In this document: positions 15,717-23,889 of the stretch, piece by piece
How the letters are laid out: every line of letters starts with the position of its first letter
How positions within the stretch are numbered: the first letter of the stretch is position 1
Made by a program: the position numbers and the translations under genes
The notes under the pieces: generated by a model
The model's database searches: none
What the model was told of the DNA's origin: nothing
What the model saw: only the letters and a program-made list of their open reading frames with translations
Source: an uncultured Lachnospiraceae bacterium
GTDB taxonomy: Bacteria; Bacillota; Clostridia; Lachnospirales; Lachnospiraceae
Length of the DNA stretch: 56,891 bases
Direction of reading: 5' to 3'
NCBI GenBank assembly: GCA_910579425.1
Contig: CAJTVL010000024.1
Coordinates: 1 to 56,891 of the forward strand

Positions 15717-16415
15717 TTACTTCCTGCGAAGGAATTCCATATAAGCGGCCACAAACGCGCTGTACTTCTGCTTGGCCATCAGAATGGTTTCGCCGTTTTT
15801 GAGCTGGATGCTTCCCGTATCATAGCCCCTGACCGCACTGAAATTTACCAGATACCCCCGATGGCAACGGAAAAACTGATTTCCCAATATTCCCTCCAGC
15901 TCGCTCATCTTCGCATAGTAGGAGATTTCTTCCTCTTTCAAATGAAGCACCACCTTCCGGGCTTCATTCTCCGCATAGAGGATACTCTCTCTGGGAATAT
16001 TCCTGTAAATCCCTTTTACCCTTATCACCAATGGTTCTGTCTCCTGCCCCGGACAGCACTCCGCTATGGCGCCGTCCAATACCCGGAAAAACTTTTCCTC
16101 GTCAATGGGCTTGAGCAGATACTGGAATGCCTGCACGTCAAAGGCATCAAAAACATACTCTTTCAGAGCCGTCACAAACACAATCACCGCTTCCGACTCC
16201 CGCCTGAGACTCTTTGCCATCTCAATTCCGCTCATATCCTTTAAGTCGATATCCAGAAAAAAAATATCAAAATCACTTCCGTATTTAAGCAACTCTGCGC
16301 CCGATGAAAAAACCTTAACTCTGTAGCCCTTCTCATCTGCAAGCCTTCGTTCTATCAACTGTTTCAGATAGTCGCCCATGCTCTTTTCATCATCGCAAAC
16401 TGCAATCTGAAGCAT
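15717..16415 (-). CDS. LytTR-type response regulator (AgrA/ComE class)
   Basis: A 232-residue regulator with a receiver domain (1-120; acidic pair at Asp8-Asp9, phospho-acceptor Asp55 in FFLDIDLKDMSG, Lys in YLLKPID) and a C-terminal LytTR domain (about 135-232; SILYAENEARKVVLHL; FFRCHRGYLVNF). GGAAAGGAC precedes the ATG at 16415; an upstream in-frame ATG lacks this signal. It is cognate to the AgrC-like kinase immediately downstream. The 100 nt upstream contain an AT-rich stretch (TATATATA near 16495) that may be its promoter, without a clear -35 box. Confidence 0.9.
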   Translation of the reverse strand: MLQIAVCDDEKSMGDYLKQLIERRLADEKGYRVKVFSSGAELLKYGSDFDIFFLDIDLKDMSGIEMAKSLRRESEAVIVFVTALKEYVFDAFDVQAFQYLLKPIDEEKFFRVLDGAIAECCPGQETEPLVIRVKGIYRNIPRESILYAENEARKVVLHLKEEEISYYAKMSELEGILGNQFFRCHRGYLVNFSAVRGYDTGSIQLKNGETILMAKQKYSAFVAAYMEFLRRK

Positions 16416-16572
16416 TTTAGTCCTTTCCTCTAGCATGAACTGCCTTTGCAGGTACTTCCTCCCCCGCAAACAAACCTCACTTTTTATTCACAGTATATAT
16501 ATCGGCTGTTTTCTCAAAAGAAATATTTCTCCTGTAATCAAACGCCGGATTTTTGTCATTAAGAAATGAGCC

Positions 16573-17379
16573 TTAACGGTTCATCTCCTCCACGAACTTC
16601 ACACTCTTTGCCGTCATCTCCACCCATGCAGGCCGGAATCCTGCCTTAATGGCGTTGCGCACGGACTTAATGTTAGACCATGCGGCGCAGTAAAAGGGAA
16701 CCTTCCCCCGCTTTAAAATCTCCAACGCAAGGGCTCCTGTCATGGCACAGGCAATCCCCTTCCTTCGATACGCCGGAAGTACATCCACGCCGATCTGCCA
16801 CATTTTTTCACAGTCCGCGGAGCATCCTGCAAGGCCGATCAGTTCTTCCCCGTCATAAACGCCCACCCCAAGCACATCCAGCTCTTTGCGCTTCTCGCAG
16901 AGGGCATTGCCCCACTCCTTTGTGTAGAGCCCTTCAAAATCCTCTCTGTGAAAAAGCCGGAAGTCAAATCCCTTCTTTCCGGCCTGCTCCTTCAGCCTGC
17001 CGACTTTTTGCTCCGTAAGAACCGCAAGATCCGGCAGAAAATACTCGGCCATAAAACAAATCCTCATCTCAAAAGGAGCCAGCGCATCATTCAGGATATG
17101 AAAATTCGGCGTCTCAAAGCAATGCTCCACAGGGTACTTGTTTATATACGCTTTCACGATTTCTTCAATCTGCGGGTCAATGGACGCCACCAGATTTCCG
17201 CCGTAGGACACAAGATTACAGAAAAACGGAAGCTCCAGGTATTTCCGGCCCTCCGGGGACTTCCCGGAATGGACGATCACATTCTTTTCCGCAAGGAAAT
17301 CCGAAGGTTTACAGCATAGATCCGCCGCAGACTGCTCCATGGCAATTTTCAGTATCTGCTGATTAGTCAGTGTGTTCAT
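16573..17379 (-). CDS. GNAT family N-acetyltransferase
   Basis: A 268-residue protein. The C-terminal half is a GNAT fold: LGVGVYDGEELIGLAGCSAD (beta strands) and the acetyl-CoA binding loop VLPAYRRKGIACAMTGALA (about 207-225). The N-terminal 130 residues are an extra domain seen in some clostridial GNAT proteins. The acceptor is unknown. AAAGGATAGAG precedes the ATG. It lies 19 nt after the unknown gene upstream on the same strand and is probably co-transcribed with it. Confidence 0.82.
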   Translation of the reverse strand: MNTLTNQQILKIAMEQSAADLCCKPSDFLAEKNVIVHSGKSPEGRKYLELPFFCNLVSYGGNLVASIDPQIEEIVKAYINKYPVEHCFETPNFHILNDALAPFEMRICFMAEYFLPDLAVLTEQKVGRLKEQAGKKGFDFRLFHREDFEGLYTKEWGNALCEKRKELDVLGVGVYDGEELIGLAGCSADCEKMWQIGVDVLPAYRRKGIACAMTGALALEILKRGKVPFYCAAWSNIKSVRNAIKAGFRPAWVEMTAKSVKFVEEMNR

Positions 17380-17398
17380 TTTCTCTATCCTTTTTCAA

Positions 17399-18091
17399 TC
17401 AGTTTACTTTTCGGTCTGCCCTGAGCAAAAGCTTTGCCAGCGGCAGCATCTGGGCCATGCTTTCATAGTCTCCCATGTTCTCAAAATCCCCGCGTCTCAC
17501 ACATGCTTCCTGATAGACCCTGCGCATGATCTTCTCCTCCACCTCGGCCTCCTGCAGAAATTTCATGTATTTTTTGAATCTCTTGGCCCGTTTCTCCCAA
17601 AAACTCTCTTCCGCTTCCTTCTCATAGATGGCGCGGCCCCGTCCCTTCTGATAGCCCAGATACCAGCGGTCCGCCCGGTAATCCTCCTTTGAGGCTCCGA
17701 AGCGGTGAATGGTAAAGCTTTCGCCGCAGACCTCCGACCAGGGATCGTAATAGGCAAAATCATATTTCAGGGTGTCCAGCACCCATTTTTCATACTGGGG
17801 ATCCTTCTGCATGGCCTCAAAGCCTGCGTCTGAGATATGGATGGCAATGGAGCGCATGGTCTGGGATGGATTCATGGGAATCCGGGAAATTTTCTGATAA
17901 ATGTACTGCTTATACTCATCTAAGGTCATATCAGCGGTGGAGTAAGCGTCTGCCTCCTCTTTGCCGCCCACTGCCGTAACTACATCCTTAAACCCCATCA
18001 CACCCTTCACATTGCCTTTCGATAGCTGACTTTGCATGTAGCCGTCCCATGCCTTGGTCATGTTGTTTACAAAAAAGCTGTTGTTTGCCAT
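17399..18091 (-). CDS. Conserved hypothetical protein
   Basis: A 230-residue soluble protein that I do not recognise with certainty. Features: an N-terminal helix (NNMTKAWDGYMQSQL), a central segment rich in aromatics (YDFAYYDPWSEVCGESFTIHRFG), and a basic, helical C-terminus (EKRAKRFKKYMKFLQEAEVEEK). No signal peptide, membrane helix or catalytic motif is evident. The start at 18091 has AAAGGAGG upstream; the longer frame, opening at 18217, lacks one. It may be one of the Lachnospiraceae-specific DUF families; context gives no function. Confidence 0.6.
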   Translation of the reverse strand: MANNSFFVNNMTKAWDGYMQSQLSKGNVKGVMGFKDVVTAVGGKEEADAYSTADMTLDEYKQYIYQKISRIPMNPSQTMRSIAIHISDAGFEAMQKDPQYEKWVLDTLKYDFAYYDPWSEVCGESFTIHRFGASKEDYRADRWYLGYQKGRGRAIYEKEAEESFWEKRAKRFKKYMKFLQEAEVEEKIMRRVYQEACVRRGDFENMGDYESMAQMLPLAKLLLRADRKVN

Positions 18092-18282
18092 TGTCCCCCT
18101 CCTTTCCCTTCCTAACAAACGCTGCCACGCTCCGCGAGTCAGCTTATTGTAAGAATAAAAGGCGCCGCCTCTGACCGTGAAATCCTCTGTAAAAGCGTTC
18201 GCCCTGATTGTTTTCATTCACTCTTTATATCGTTATAAGAAACAGGTTTGTTTAGGCTTCTTCTATGAAATAAACGGTTTCT

Positions 18283-18332
18283 GTCATAAAAGGGGATGCC
18301 GGGGCATTCGCCCCGGCATCCCCTTTTATGAC
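18283..18332. terminator. 23-bp perfect inverted repeat downstream of hsp20
   Basis: Arms 18283-18305 and 18310-18332 are perfectly complementary around a 4-nt loop, with A/T-rich ends giving a short T-run on both strands. It lies 9 nt after the hsp20 stop and is most simply its terminator. Confidence 0.7.
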
Positions 18333-18341
18333 ACCTCATGA

Positions 18342-18785
18342 TCATCCTTCGATCTGAATATATTTGGATTCCTCCACAGCCGGCTTTGCCTGTTTTTTGG
18401 GTACGGCTACCTTCAGGATGCCGTCCTCAAATCTGGCCCTGATCTCATCCTGGGTAACCTCCTTCCCCACGTAAAAGCTTCTGCTGCAGGTACCGTAATA
18501 TCTCTCCCGGCGGATATACTTGCCGTTTTCCTCTTTCTCATCATTGTCAGTTCTGGTTTCGGCGCTGATGGTGAGATAACCGTCTTTCAGTTCCGCCTTC
18601 ACATCTTCCTTCTTGTATCCGGGAAGGTCAATATCCAGCTCAAACCCTGCATCATTCTCCTTAATGTCGGTTCTCATAACATTGTTAGCCGGGGTACTGT
18701 ACCTCACGGCGTTCCTTGCCGGACGGGCAAAATCATCAAAAAAGTCATCAAACAAATTCTCTCCGAAAATACTAGGCATCAACAT
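18342..18785 (-). CDS. hsp20: Hsp20/alpha-crystallin family small heat shock protein
   Basis: A 147-residue chaperone that holds unfolding proteins. It contains the alpha-crystallin domain (about 40-135) with DLPGYKKEDVKAEL, the GYLTISAE strand and the conserved FEDGILKVAVPKK near the C-terminus. The N-terminus MLMPSIFGENLFDDFFDDF is the usual aromatic oligomerisation segment. AAAGGAGGAAAAG precedes the ATG. It is a single-gene unit with a sigma-A promoter overlapped by a CIRCE operator, so HrcA repression is expected. Confidence 0.95.
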   Translation of the reverse strand: MLMPSIFGENLFDDFFDDFARPARNAVRYSTPANNVMRTDIKENDAGFELDIDLPGYKKEDVKAELKDGYLTISAETRTDNDEKEENGKYIRRERYYGTCSRSFYVGKEVTQDEIRARFEDGILKVAVPKKQAKPAVEESKYIQIEG

Positions 18786-18844
18786 AATCTTTTCCTCCTT
18801 TAAATCCTCTATATTGTTTTGCTTGTTTCATTTGTTATAATAAT

Positions 18845-18886
18845 GTTATAACACTTTTGTTAGCACTCGTCAATAGTGAGTGCTAA
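18845..18886 (-). promoter_or_regulatory. CIRCE operator overlapping the hsp20 promoter
   Basis: TTAGCACTC (18860-18868), 9-nt spacer, GAGTGCTAA (18878-18886): a perfect CIRCE element, the HrcA binding site. On the minus strand, TTGACG (18873-18868) lies in the CIRCE spacer and is followed after exactly 17 nt by TATAAC (18850-18845). HrcA bound here would cover the -35 box. Confidence 0.93.
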
Positions 18887-18917
18887 AAATTCTATTAAGT
18901 ATTTCTTTACCTTTTAT

Positions 18918-18964
18918 AAAAAAATCCTGCTGTCAGACAGTAGTTTGTACTGAATGACAGCAGG
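18918..18964 (-). terminator. Terminator of surE
   Basis: Perfect 10-bp stem (18926-18935 with 18955-18964), followed on the minus strand by a run of seven Ts. Confidence 0.8.
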
Positions 18965-18987
18965 TTATTCATCCTTTTTTTATCCCA

Positions 18988-19794
18988 TCAATTTATTCTT
19001 TCCCCGCCCGAAAAAGCCATCCCCATAACCTCCCCAATCGAGATATACCCGCTTTTCACTGCGTCCAGATCATTGTCGCTCCCGATTTCATCATGCAAAG
19101 AACTTTCTATGACCAGATAAACCGTTCCGTCCGTCTCCCTTCTCACCTCACGATAGCTGTCTATGAAAAGATGGACGCCTGCCGTCTTTCTGTCCCGCAA
19201 AATCCCCTTGCAGGCGGACGCTTCACAGCCGGGGAAATTTATATTCCAGATTTTCCCGTGTGGAGGCGCACTCTTCAAAATCTCCTCTATAATTCCGGGA
19301 AGATATTTCTCCACCGTCCCGTAAATCCCGCTTGTGTCCACCGAAAAAGCGGCGGACGGAATTCCTTTCATCAGCCCTTCAATGGCCGCTCCCACCGTGC
19401 CGGAATAGGCAACGTCATACCCGGTGTTATAGCCAAAATTGATACCGGAAAATATATAATCCGGTTTTTGGGGCATCAGATAGCTGACTGCAATCTTCAC
19501 GCAGTCCGCCGGCGTCCCTCCAACCCTGTACGCTTTGATGCTGCCTGCCAGAGACTGCTCCTTCGCCGCATCCTGCATCAAAAATTTTTCCGACAAAAAA
19601 TTACCGGATTTTCTCACGGGAAAGGACGACTCCCTGACAGAAATTTCCCTGCGCAGAGTAATGCACTGCGACATGGCGCTGCACTGCTCATCCGGCGCAA
19701 CCACCCATACTTCCCCGAACTTTGCCGCTTCTCTTGCCAGGATTTCTATCCCCTGCGCCTCGATTCCGTCATCATTTACAACAAGTATTCTCAT
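18988..19794 (-). CDS. surE: 5'/3'-nucleotidase SurE
   Basis: A 268-residue metal-dependent phosphatase of nucleoside monophosphates. The N-terminal MRILVVNDDGIEAQGI holds the Asp pair that binds the metal; VVAPDEQCSAMSQCIT and GGTPADCVKIA and the SGINFGYNTGYDVAYSGTVGAA segment (conserved Asn and Ser/Thr) are diagnostic. GGGAGG precedes the ATG at 19794. The start overlaps the end of the broken HAD gene (ATGA). Compared with the usual 250 residues, there is a modest insertion around SFPVRKSGNFLSEKF. It is last in a three-gene run with the MBL hydrolase and HAD gene. Confidence 0.93.
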   Translation of the reverse strand: MRILVVNDDGIEAQGIEILAREAAKFGEVWVVAPDEQCSAMSQCITLRREISVRESSFPVRKSGNFLSEKFLMQDAAKEQSLAGSIKAYRVGGTPADCVKIAVSYLMPQKPDYIFSGINFGYNTGYDVAYSGTVGAAIEGLMKGIPSAAFSVDTSGIYGTVEKYLPGIIEEILKSAPPHGKIWNINFPGCEASACKGILRDRKTAGVHLFIDSYREVRRETDGTVYLVIESSLHDEIGSDNDLDAVKSGYISIGEVMGMAFSGGERIN

Positions 19795-20470
19795 CTGTGT
19801 ACCTCCCGTTTTTCCTGTCTGCCCCCCGCCGATTGATAATGTTCTTTCAGCCACCTTGCCCCCCCATCTCCGTCGTTACTCCCGATCACTCCTGCAGCCG
19901 CTTTTTTCTGTTCCCAGTACTCCGGCCGGTACAACTCCTGCTGAAAAGTACAGGTGTATCTTTCGTCTCCGGAAAAGATCTCATAAATAGGGATAAGCTC
20001 CTGTTTTTCCCCGATACAGGTGAAATAGAAAATATCTCCCTCGAAAAGCTTTTCCTCATCCGGAAGGGGATTCAGCCTCCTGTCCCCCTTTCTCAGTCTC
20101 AAATATCTTCGGATTCCTTCATTTTCCCTGCTTCTTACCCAGGAGACCTTTTCAATCCCATCCACAAAGGAATATACCAAAAGGCAGGGTTTTTGCTCCT
20201 TCATGATCCGGACTGCCTTTTCCCTTTCCTCACGCCCGAAGCCCTCGGATGAGAGGATTTCACCGGTAGCCGGATGGAAGATAAACGCGCCGTTATAGGC
20301 AATTACCGGTATTTGTGTGGACAACCCTTCAGCCACTACCGATGCGGAAACCAGCGATCTTGCAATGGCATAGGTAAAAAGCATCCCCTGATCCACCAGA
20401 GAGTTGATAGTTTCAATGCTGTATGGATTAATAAAGTCCCGTCCAAATCCGTGACATATAATGTTTTCAT
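19791..20470 (-). pseudogene. Frameshifted HAD-family (Cof-like) phosphatase
   Basis: An ATG at 20470 starts MKTLYVTDLDGTLL, the HAD motif I, but the frame then diverges. The homologous continuation (NPYSIETINSLVDQGMLF, then a cap-domain sequence) is in another frame from about 20440 down. About seven residues usually found between the two are missing, so a small deletion plus frameshift is likely. The C-terminus also lacks the GD(x)ND motif expected of Cof-type enzymes. An internal ATG at 20396 could restart a 201-residue protein lacking motif I. The ATG directly follows the stop of the MBL gene, and the end overlaps surE. A sequencing error could explain the frameshift but not the missing C-terminal core. 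Confidence 0.75.
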
Positions 20471-21316
20471 CTACAAACTGACCTCATCTCCGCTATGTAC
20501 ATATACAAGCTGCTCCCCCATGTACCTTTTCAGTATCCGGAAAGGAATTTCTCCCGTACAGTGTCCCGTGTAAAACCTGGTCTTCATCCGGCTCAACTCT
20601 CTGCCGATTTCCTCTATGGTTTCTATATCCTCCCGGGCGTAATCGTCCTTCTTCCGCATATGGAAGCCGCTGAACACCGCCTCAGGATCCCTGCCGTAAA
20701 GCTCCCGGAACCTGTCCAGAATACTTAATATTCCATTGTGGGCACAGCCTGAGAACAAAACAGGCTTCCTTTCCCCGCAGGGCCTCTCATCTATCACAAG
20801 ATACTGCTCATGTTCAAATTCATCCTGCAAAAAAATATCTTCTTTTTTTACTTTCAGCTCGCGGTTTCCTGAGGGCCACAGCCGCCTTTTTGTAATGTTT
20901 CCAAAAAGAAACAGTTCTTCATCGATTCTCTGATCGCCGTCCACGGCTTTTACCTGGGAAAGCTTCATAACCTCCGGAGCAATCCCGATATATTTTTCCC
21001 GCTCGCCGGTTTTGTGGTAAAATTCTTCTCCTGCCAGACGCCGTATCCAGATTTCTGCCCCGGGATTTTCTTTTACGAAACTTAGCAGTCCCCCTGCATG
21101 GTCATAATGACCGTGGCTGATCACAGCCGTATCCACCTGCTCAAGGCAAACCTCAAGCCTTCGGGCATTTTCAAGAAATGCATCGCTTGCTCCGGTGTCC
21201 GCTAAGATCTTATGCTTTGAGGTTTCTATATAAAAGCTCAGGCCGTGTTCTGCCAGACACATTCGCTCACCCTGAGTATTTTCAATCAGCGTTATTACCC
21301 TCACCTTCACCGCCAT
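20471..21316 (-). CDS. MBL-fold metallo-hydrolase
   Basis: About 281 residues of metallo-beta-lactamase fold. The zinc motif HGHYDHAGG (about 70-78), the preceding DTG and FSGCAHNG and TGHCTGE later on match the family of MBL hydrolases annotated near the dihydropterin/ribofuranosylaminobenzene phosphate synthase group; the true substrate is not known. I place the start at ATG 21316 (MAVKVRVITLIE); a TTG at 21343 would add nine residues but has no better ribosome binding site. The stop is immediately followed by the ATG of the HAD gene. Confidence 0.82.
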   Translation of the reverse strand: MAVKVRVITLIENTQGERMCLAEHGLSFYIETSKHKILADTGASDAFLENARRLEVCLEQVDTAVISHGHYDHAGGLLSFVKENPGAEIWIRRLAGEEFYHKTGEREKYIGIAPEVMKLSQVKAVDGDQRIDEELFLFGNITKRRLWPSGNRELKVKKEDIFLQDEFEHEQYLVIDERPCGERKPVLFSGCAHNGILSILDRFRELYGRDPEAVFSGFHMRKKDDYAREDIETIEEIGRELSRMKTRFYTGHCTGEIPFRILKRYMGEQLVYVHSGDEVSL

Positions 21317-21457
21317 TTCCGCCGTCTGCAGCCGGCTTTTCAAACAAAGGACAGCACGCCTTGCGTACCATCCTTAATATGAATCAACTCAGGGCGGCAA
21401 ACTGCCGCCCTTTTACTCAACTGAAATCTCTCCTTGTGCAGGCTCCCTGCTTTGATA

Positions 21458-22651
21458 TTACCAGGTTTTTTCCAACGTCAGATTGAAGTCCACGCTGTAG
21501 GGACTGTCGGATGCCGCCTTGAGATCCGCATAAATCCCCCGTCTCTCCTCGCTGCTCTCCTCCGCCCAGTATTCATAACCTGCAAAATAGCTTTCCATAA
21601 AGCTGTCCCAGGAATCAAAAGCGCCCTGAATGGTCTGTGCCAGTTCAAAGGAAACATTGAGGGCTTCTTCTTCCGTGTAATAGCCCGCAAGATAATAGTA
21701 TCCCAGAAGAGACATTGCACGGCTGTAATCCCATCCTGCTATGGCGTCCTCGCCCTTTTCCTCATAGACGGCGTACCAGTCCGCGTAATTCTGTGCCTCC
21801 TGTTCGTCCACGTCAAAATTTTCCAGCATAAAATCCGCTCTCTCTTCGGCAGGAATCTCCGCAATCCCGGATTCCTCCAGATAAGCCATGGAATCCGCAA
21901 ACTCCGTGCGGTGGCCCTGTGTGGTAAGCCAGTCCATATTCTCCTTCGCAGTGGCCTGATCGGTCACTCCCCACCATTCGTCTAAAAGAGATTGGACGAT
22001 CGCCGCACTGTCCTCGTTGGCAGGCAGTCCGCCAAACATGGTATAATCCCATCCGTTAGCGTCTGTCAAAACGGCGCAGGTGGCGTTAAACCACAAAATG
22101 GTATCTGTGGAAGCCACAGTAGATGCGTTTTCGATCTCCGGCGCCGTCTCCTTAAGCGTACCGCATACCCTGTTAAAGTATTCTGTTTTACTGTCATTGA
22201 TTTTCTTGGCGGCATAGACAATCCCGTAATAGGCATAATCCGTCTCGCCGTAAACGGCGATTCCCTGCCCCTTAACGCCGCTGGCAGTTACCACACACCT
22301 GTATGCCTCAACATTGTTCACTCCGGGAACTGCAGGGGCATCCGTCTGTGTGGCTTCTGAGGCGGTAAAGGATTCCTCCACCATGCCCTTTAATCCCGCA
22401 ATCCCGTCAATATCGTACAAATGCTTGGGCATCTGCATCACTACGATCCCCTCGGAACCATCCTCCGTAAACGCGGCAATCCAACTGTCTACCCCCATGT
22501 CTTCAAGGGCCCATTTGTCATTCATACTGACGCTGACCGCCCCGTCTGCCGAGGTAAATTCCTTCATTGTCACTTCCGCTTCTCCGCACCCGCCAAGCAT
22601 CACCGCCATAGCCGCTGCAAGGACAATCCAAAGCTTATGCAATTTTTTCAT
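21458..22651 (-). CDS. Lipoprotein with C-terminal DUF1266 domain
   Basis: A 397-residue secreted lipoprotein. Residues 1-22 are a signal peptide ending in a lipobox LGGC, with Cys22 as the lipidation site. The N-terminal half (about 25-170) resembles small extracytoplasmic beta-rich domains. The C-terminal 200 residues (GWDYSRAMSLLGYYYLAGYY; FDSWDSFMESYFAGYEYW) match DUF1266, whose function is unknown. The combination puts DUF1266 outside the membrane, whereas it is usually cytoplasmic. The gene follows the aldo/keto reductase after 40 nt. Confidence 0.75.
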   Translation of the reverse strand: MKKLHKLWIVLAAAMAVMLGGCGEAEVTMKEFTSADGAVSVSMNDKWALEDMGVDSWIAAFTEDGSEGIVVMQMPKHLYDIDGIAGLKGMVEESFTASEATQTDAPAVPGVNNVEAYRCVVTASGVKGQGIAVYGETDYAYYGIVYAAKKINDSKTEYFNRVCGTLKETAPEIENASTVASTDTILWFNATCAVLTDANGWDYTMFGGLPANEDSAAIVQSLLDEWWGVTDQATAKENMDWLTTQGHRTEFADSMAYLEESGIAEIPAEERADFMLENFDVDEQEAQNYADWYAVYEEKGEDAIAGWDYSRAMSLLGYYYLAGYYTEEEALNVSFELAQTIQGAFDSWDSFMESYFAGYEYWAEESSEERRGIYADLKAASDSPYSVDFNLTLEKTW

Positions 22652-22691
22652 TCATTCATCCCCCTCTCCTTCCCTTTTCGCCGTCCGGATA

Positions 22692-23828
22692 TTAAAAAGC
22701 CATTTCCTTCTTATCCAGATCGGCCTGGGCTCTCTCAAGATCCTTACGGATGGAAAGCTTCTGAGGGCATGCCTGCTCGCATTTTCCGCATTTCACACAG
22801 TTCTTGGCCTGCTTCTGCTCTCCCAGTTCATTCTCCCATCTTCTCTTTACCATGTTATAGTTCTGGTACATATGATATGTATTCCACACTCCAAAGCAGC
22901 CGGGAATATCTACTCCGGCAGGGCAGGGCATACAATAACGGCAGGCCGTACATCCGTTTTGTACACGGCTCTTTAAGGTGTCTCTCACCTCTTTCATCAT
23001 CTTCTGTTCTTCCCCGGACAAGGGCTTAAAGCAGCCGAATGTTTTCAGATTATCTTCCACCTGCCCCATGGTAGACATACCGCTTAAAATCACCTTCACT
23101 CCCGGCAGGCTTCCTACCCAGCGCAGGGCAAAGGATGCGGCGGAGGCCTGGGCATCGGCTGCACGGAATTTCTCCATAATATCCTCTGCAAAGGCAGCCA
23201 GAGAACCGCCCTTTACCGGCTCCATTACGATTACCGGCACATTTTTGGATGCGGCAAGCTCATAGCCTTTGAGCCCGGCCTGTTCCTCTACATCCATGTA
23301 GTTGAGCTGGATCTGGCAGAAATCCCACTCCCTGGCATTTATAATCTCCTCAAAAGCCTCATAGCTGTCATGGAAAGAAAATCCCAGGTATCTGATCCTG
23401 CCTTCCGCCTTTATCTGCTCCAGCCTCTCCACCACTCCAAGCTTTCTCATGGCGTCCCAGCGCTCCTTGTTCATGGCATGCATCAGATAAAAGTCAACAT
23501 GATCTGTCTGCAGCTTTGTGAGCTGCTCGCCAAAGATTCTGTCCACGTCTTCCAGGCTGTTGATCTGCCACAGAGGCAGCTTTGTCGCCAGGTAAAAGGA
23601 GTCTCTGTCATATTTCTTCAAAATCTTCCCTGTAACGATTTCGCTTTTTCCCTCGTGATAAGGATAAGCCGTATCGATATAATTTACACCCTCAGCGATC
23701 GCCTTATCCAACATTCTCTCGGCCTCTGGCTCATTGATCTCCCCGTTTTCCAGCACGGGAAACCGCATACAGCCAAAGCCCAGCAGAGAGGTTTCAATCC
23801 CCAGTTTTTCCATTTTTCTTTTTTCCAT
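22692..23828 (-). CDS. Aldo/keto reductase with C-terminal Fe-S motifs
   Basis: A 378-residue protein. Residues 1-280 are an aldo/keto reductase barrel (LGFGCMRFP at the N-terminus; NYIDTAYPYHEG, containing catalytic Asp/Tyr; lysine in LATKLPLW; FYLMHAMN). The C-terminal 90 residues have NGCTACRYCMPCPAGVDIP and NCVKCGKCEQACP, two cysteine clusters able to bind 4Fe-4S centres. This architecture is common in anaerobes and suggests coupling to ferredoxin rather than NADPH alone (inference). GAAGGAG precedes the ATG at 23828. It lies 61 nt after the xdhA stop and may be part of the molybdoenzyme operon. Confidence 0.88.
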   Translation of the reverse strand: MEKRKMEKLGIETSLLGFGCMRFPVLENGEINEPEAERMLDKAIAEGVNYIDTAYPYHEGKSEIVTGKILKKYDRDSFYLATKLPLWQINSLEDVDRIFGEQLTKLQTDHVDFYLMHAMNKERWDAMRKLGVVERLEQIKAEGRIRYLGFSFHDSYEAFEEIINAREWDFCQIQLNYMDVEEQAGLKGYELAASKNVPVIVMEPVKGGSLAAFAEDIMEKFRAADAQASAASFALRWVGSLPGVKVILSGMSTMGQVEDNLKTFGCFKPLSGEEQKMMKEVRDTLKSRVQNGCTACRYCMPCPAGVDIPGCFGVWNTYHMYQNYNMVKRRWENELGEQKQAKNCVKCGKCEQACPQKLSIRKDLERAQADLDKKEMAF

Positions 23829-23889
23829 AGTAGTCTCCTTCTCGTTTTCTGTTCCTGTCCAATGAGACAAGTATATTACAGTAAAATTT

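Noticed and set aside
13456..16415. A complete agr quorum-sensing locus.
   Set aside because: Kinase and regulator are AgrC/AgrA-like, but no AgrB membrane peptidase or AgrD-like peptide was found on either strand nearby.
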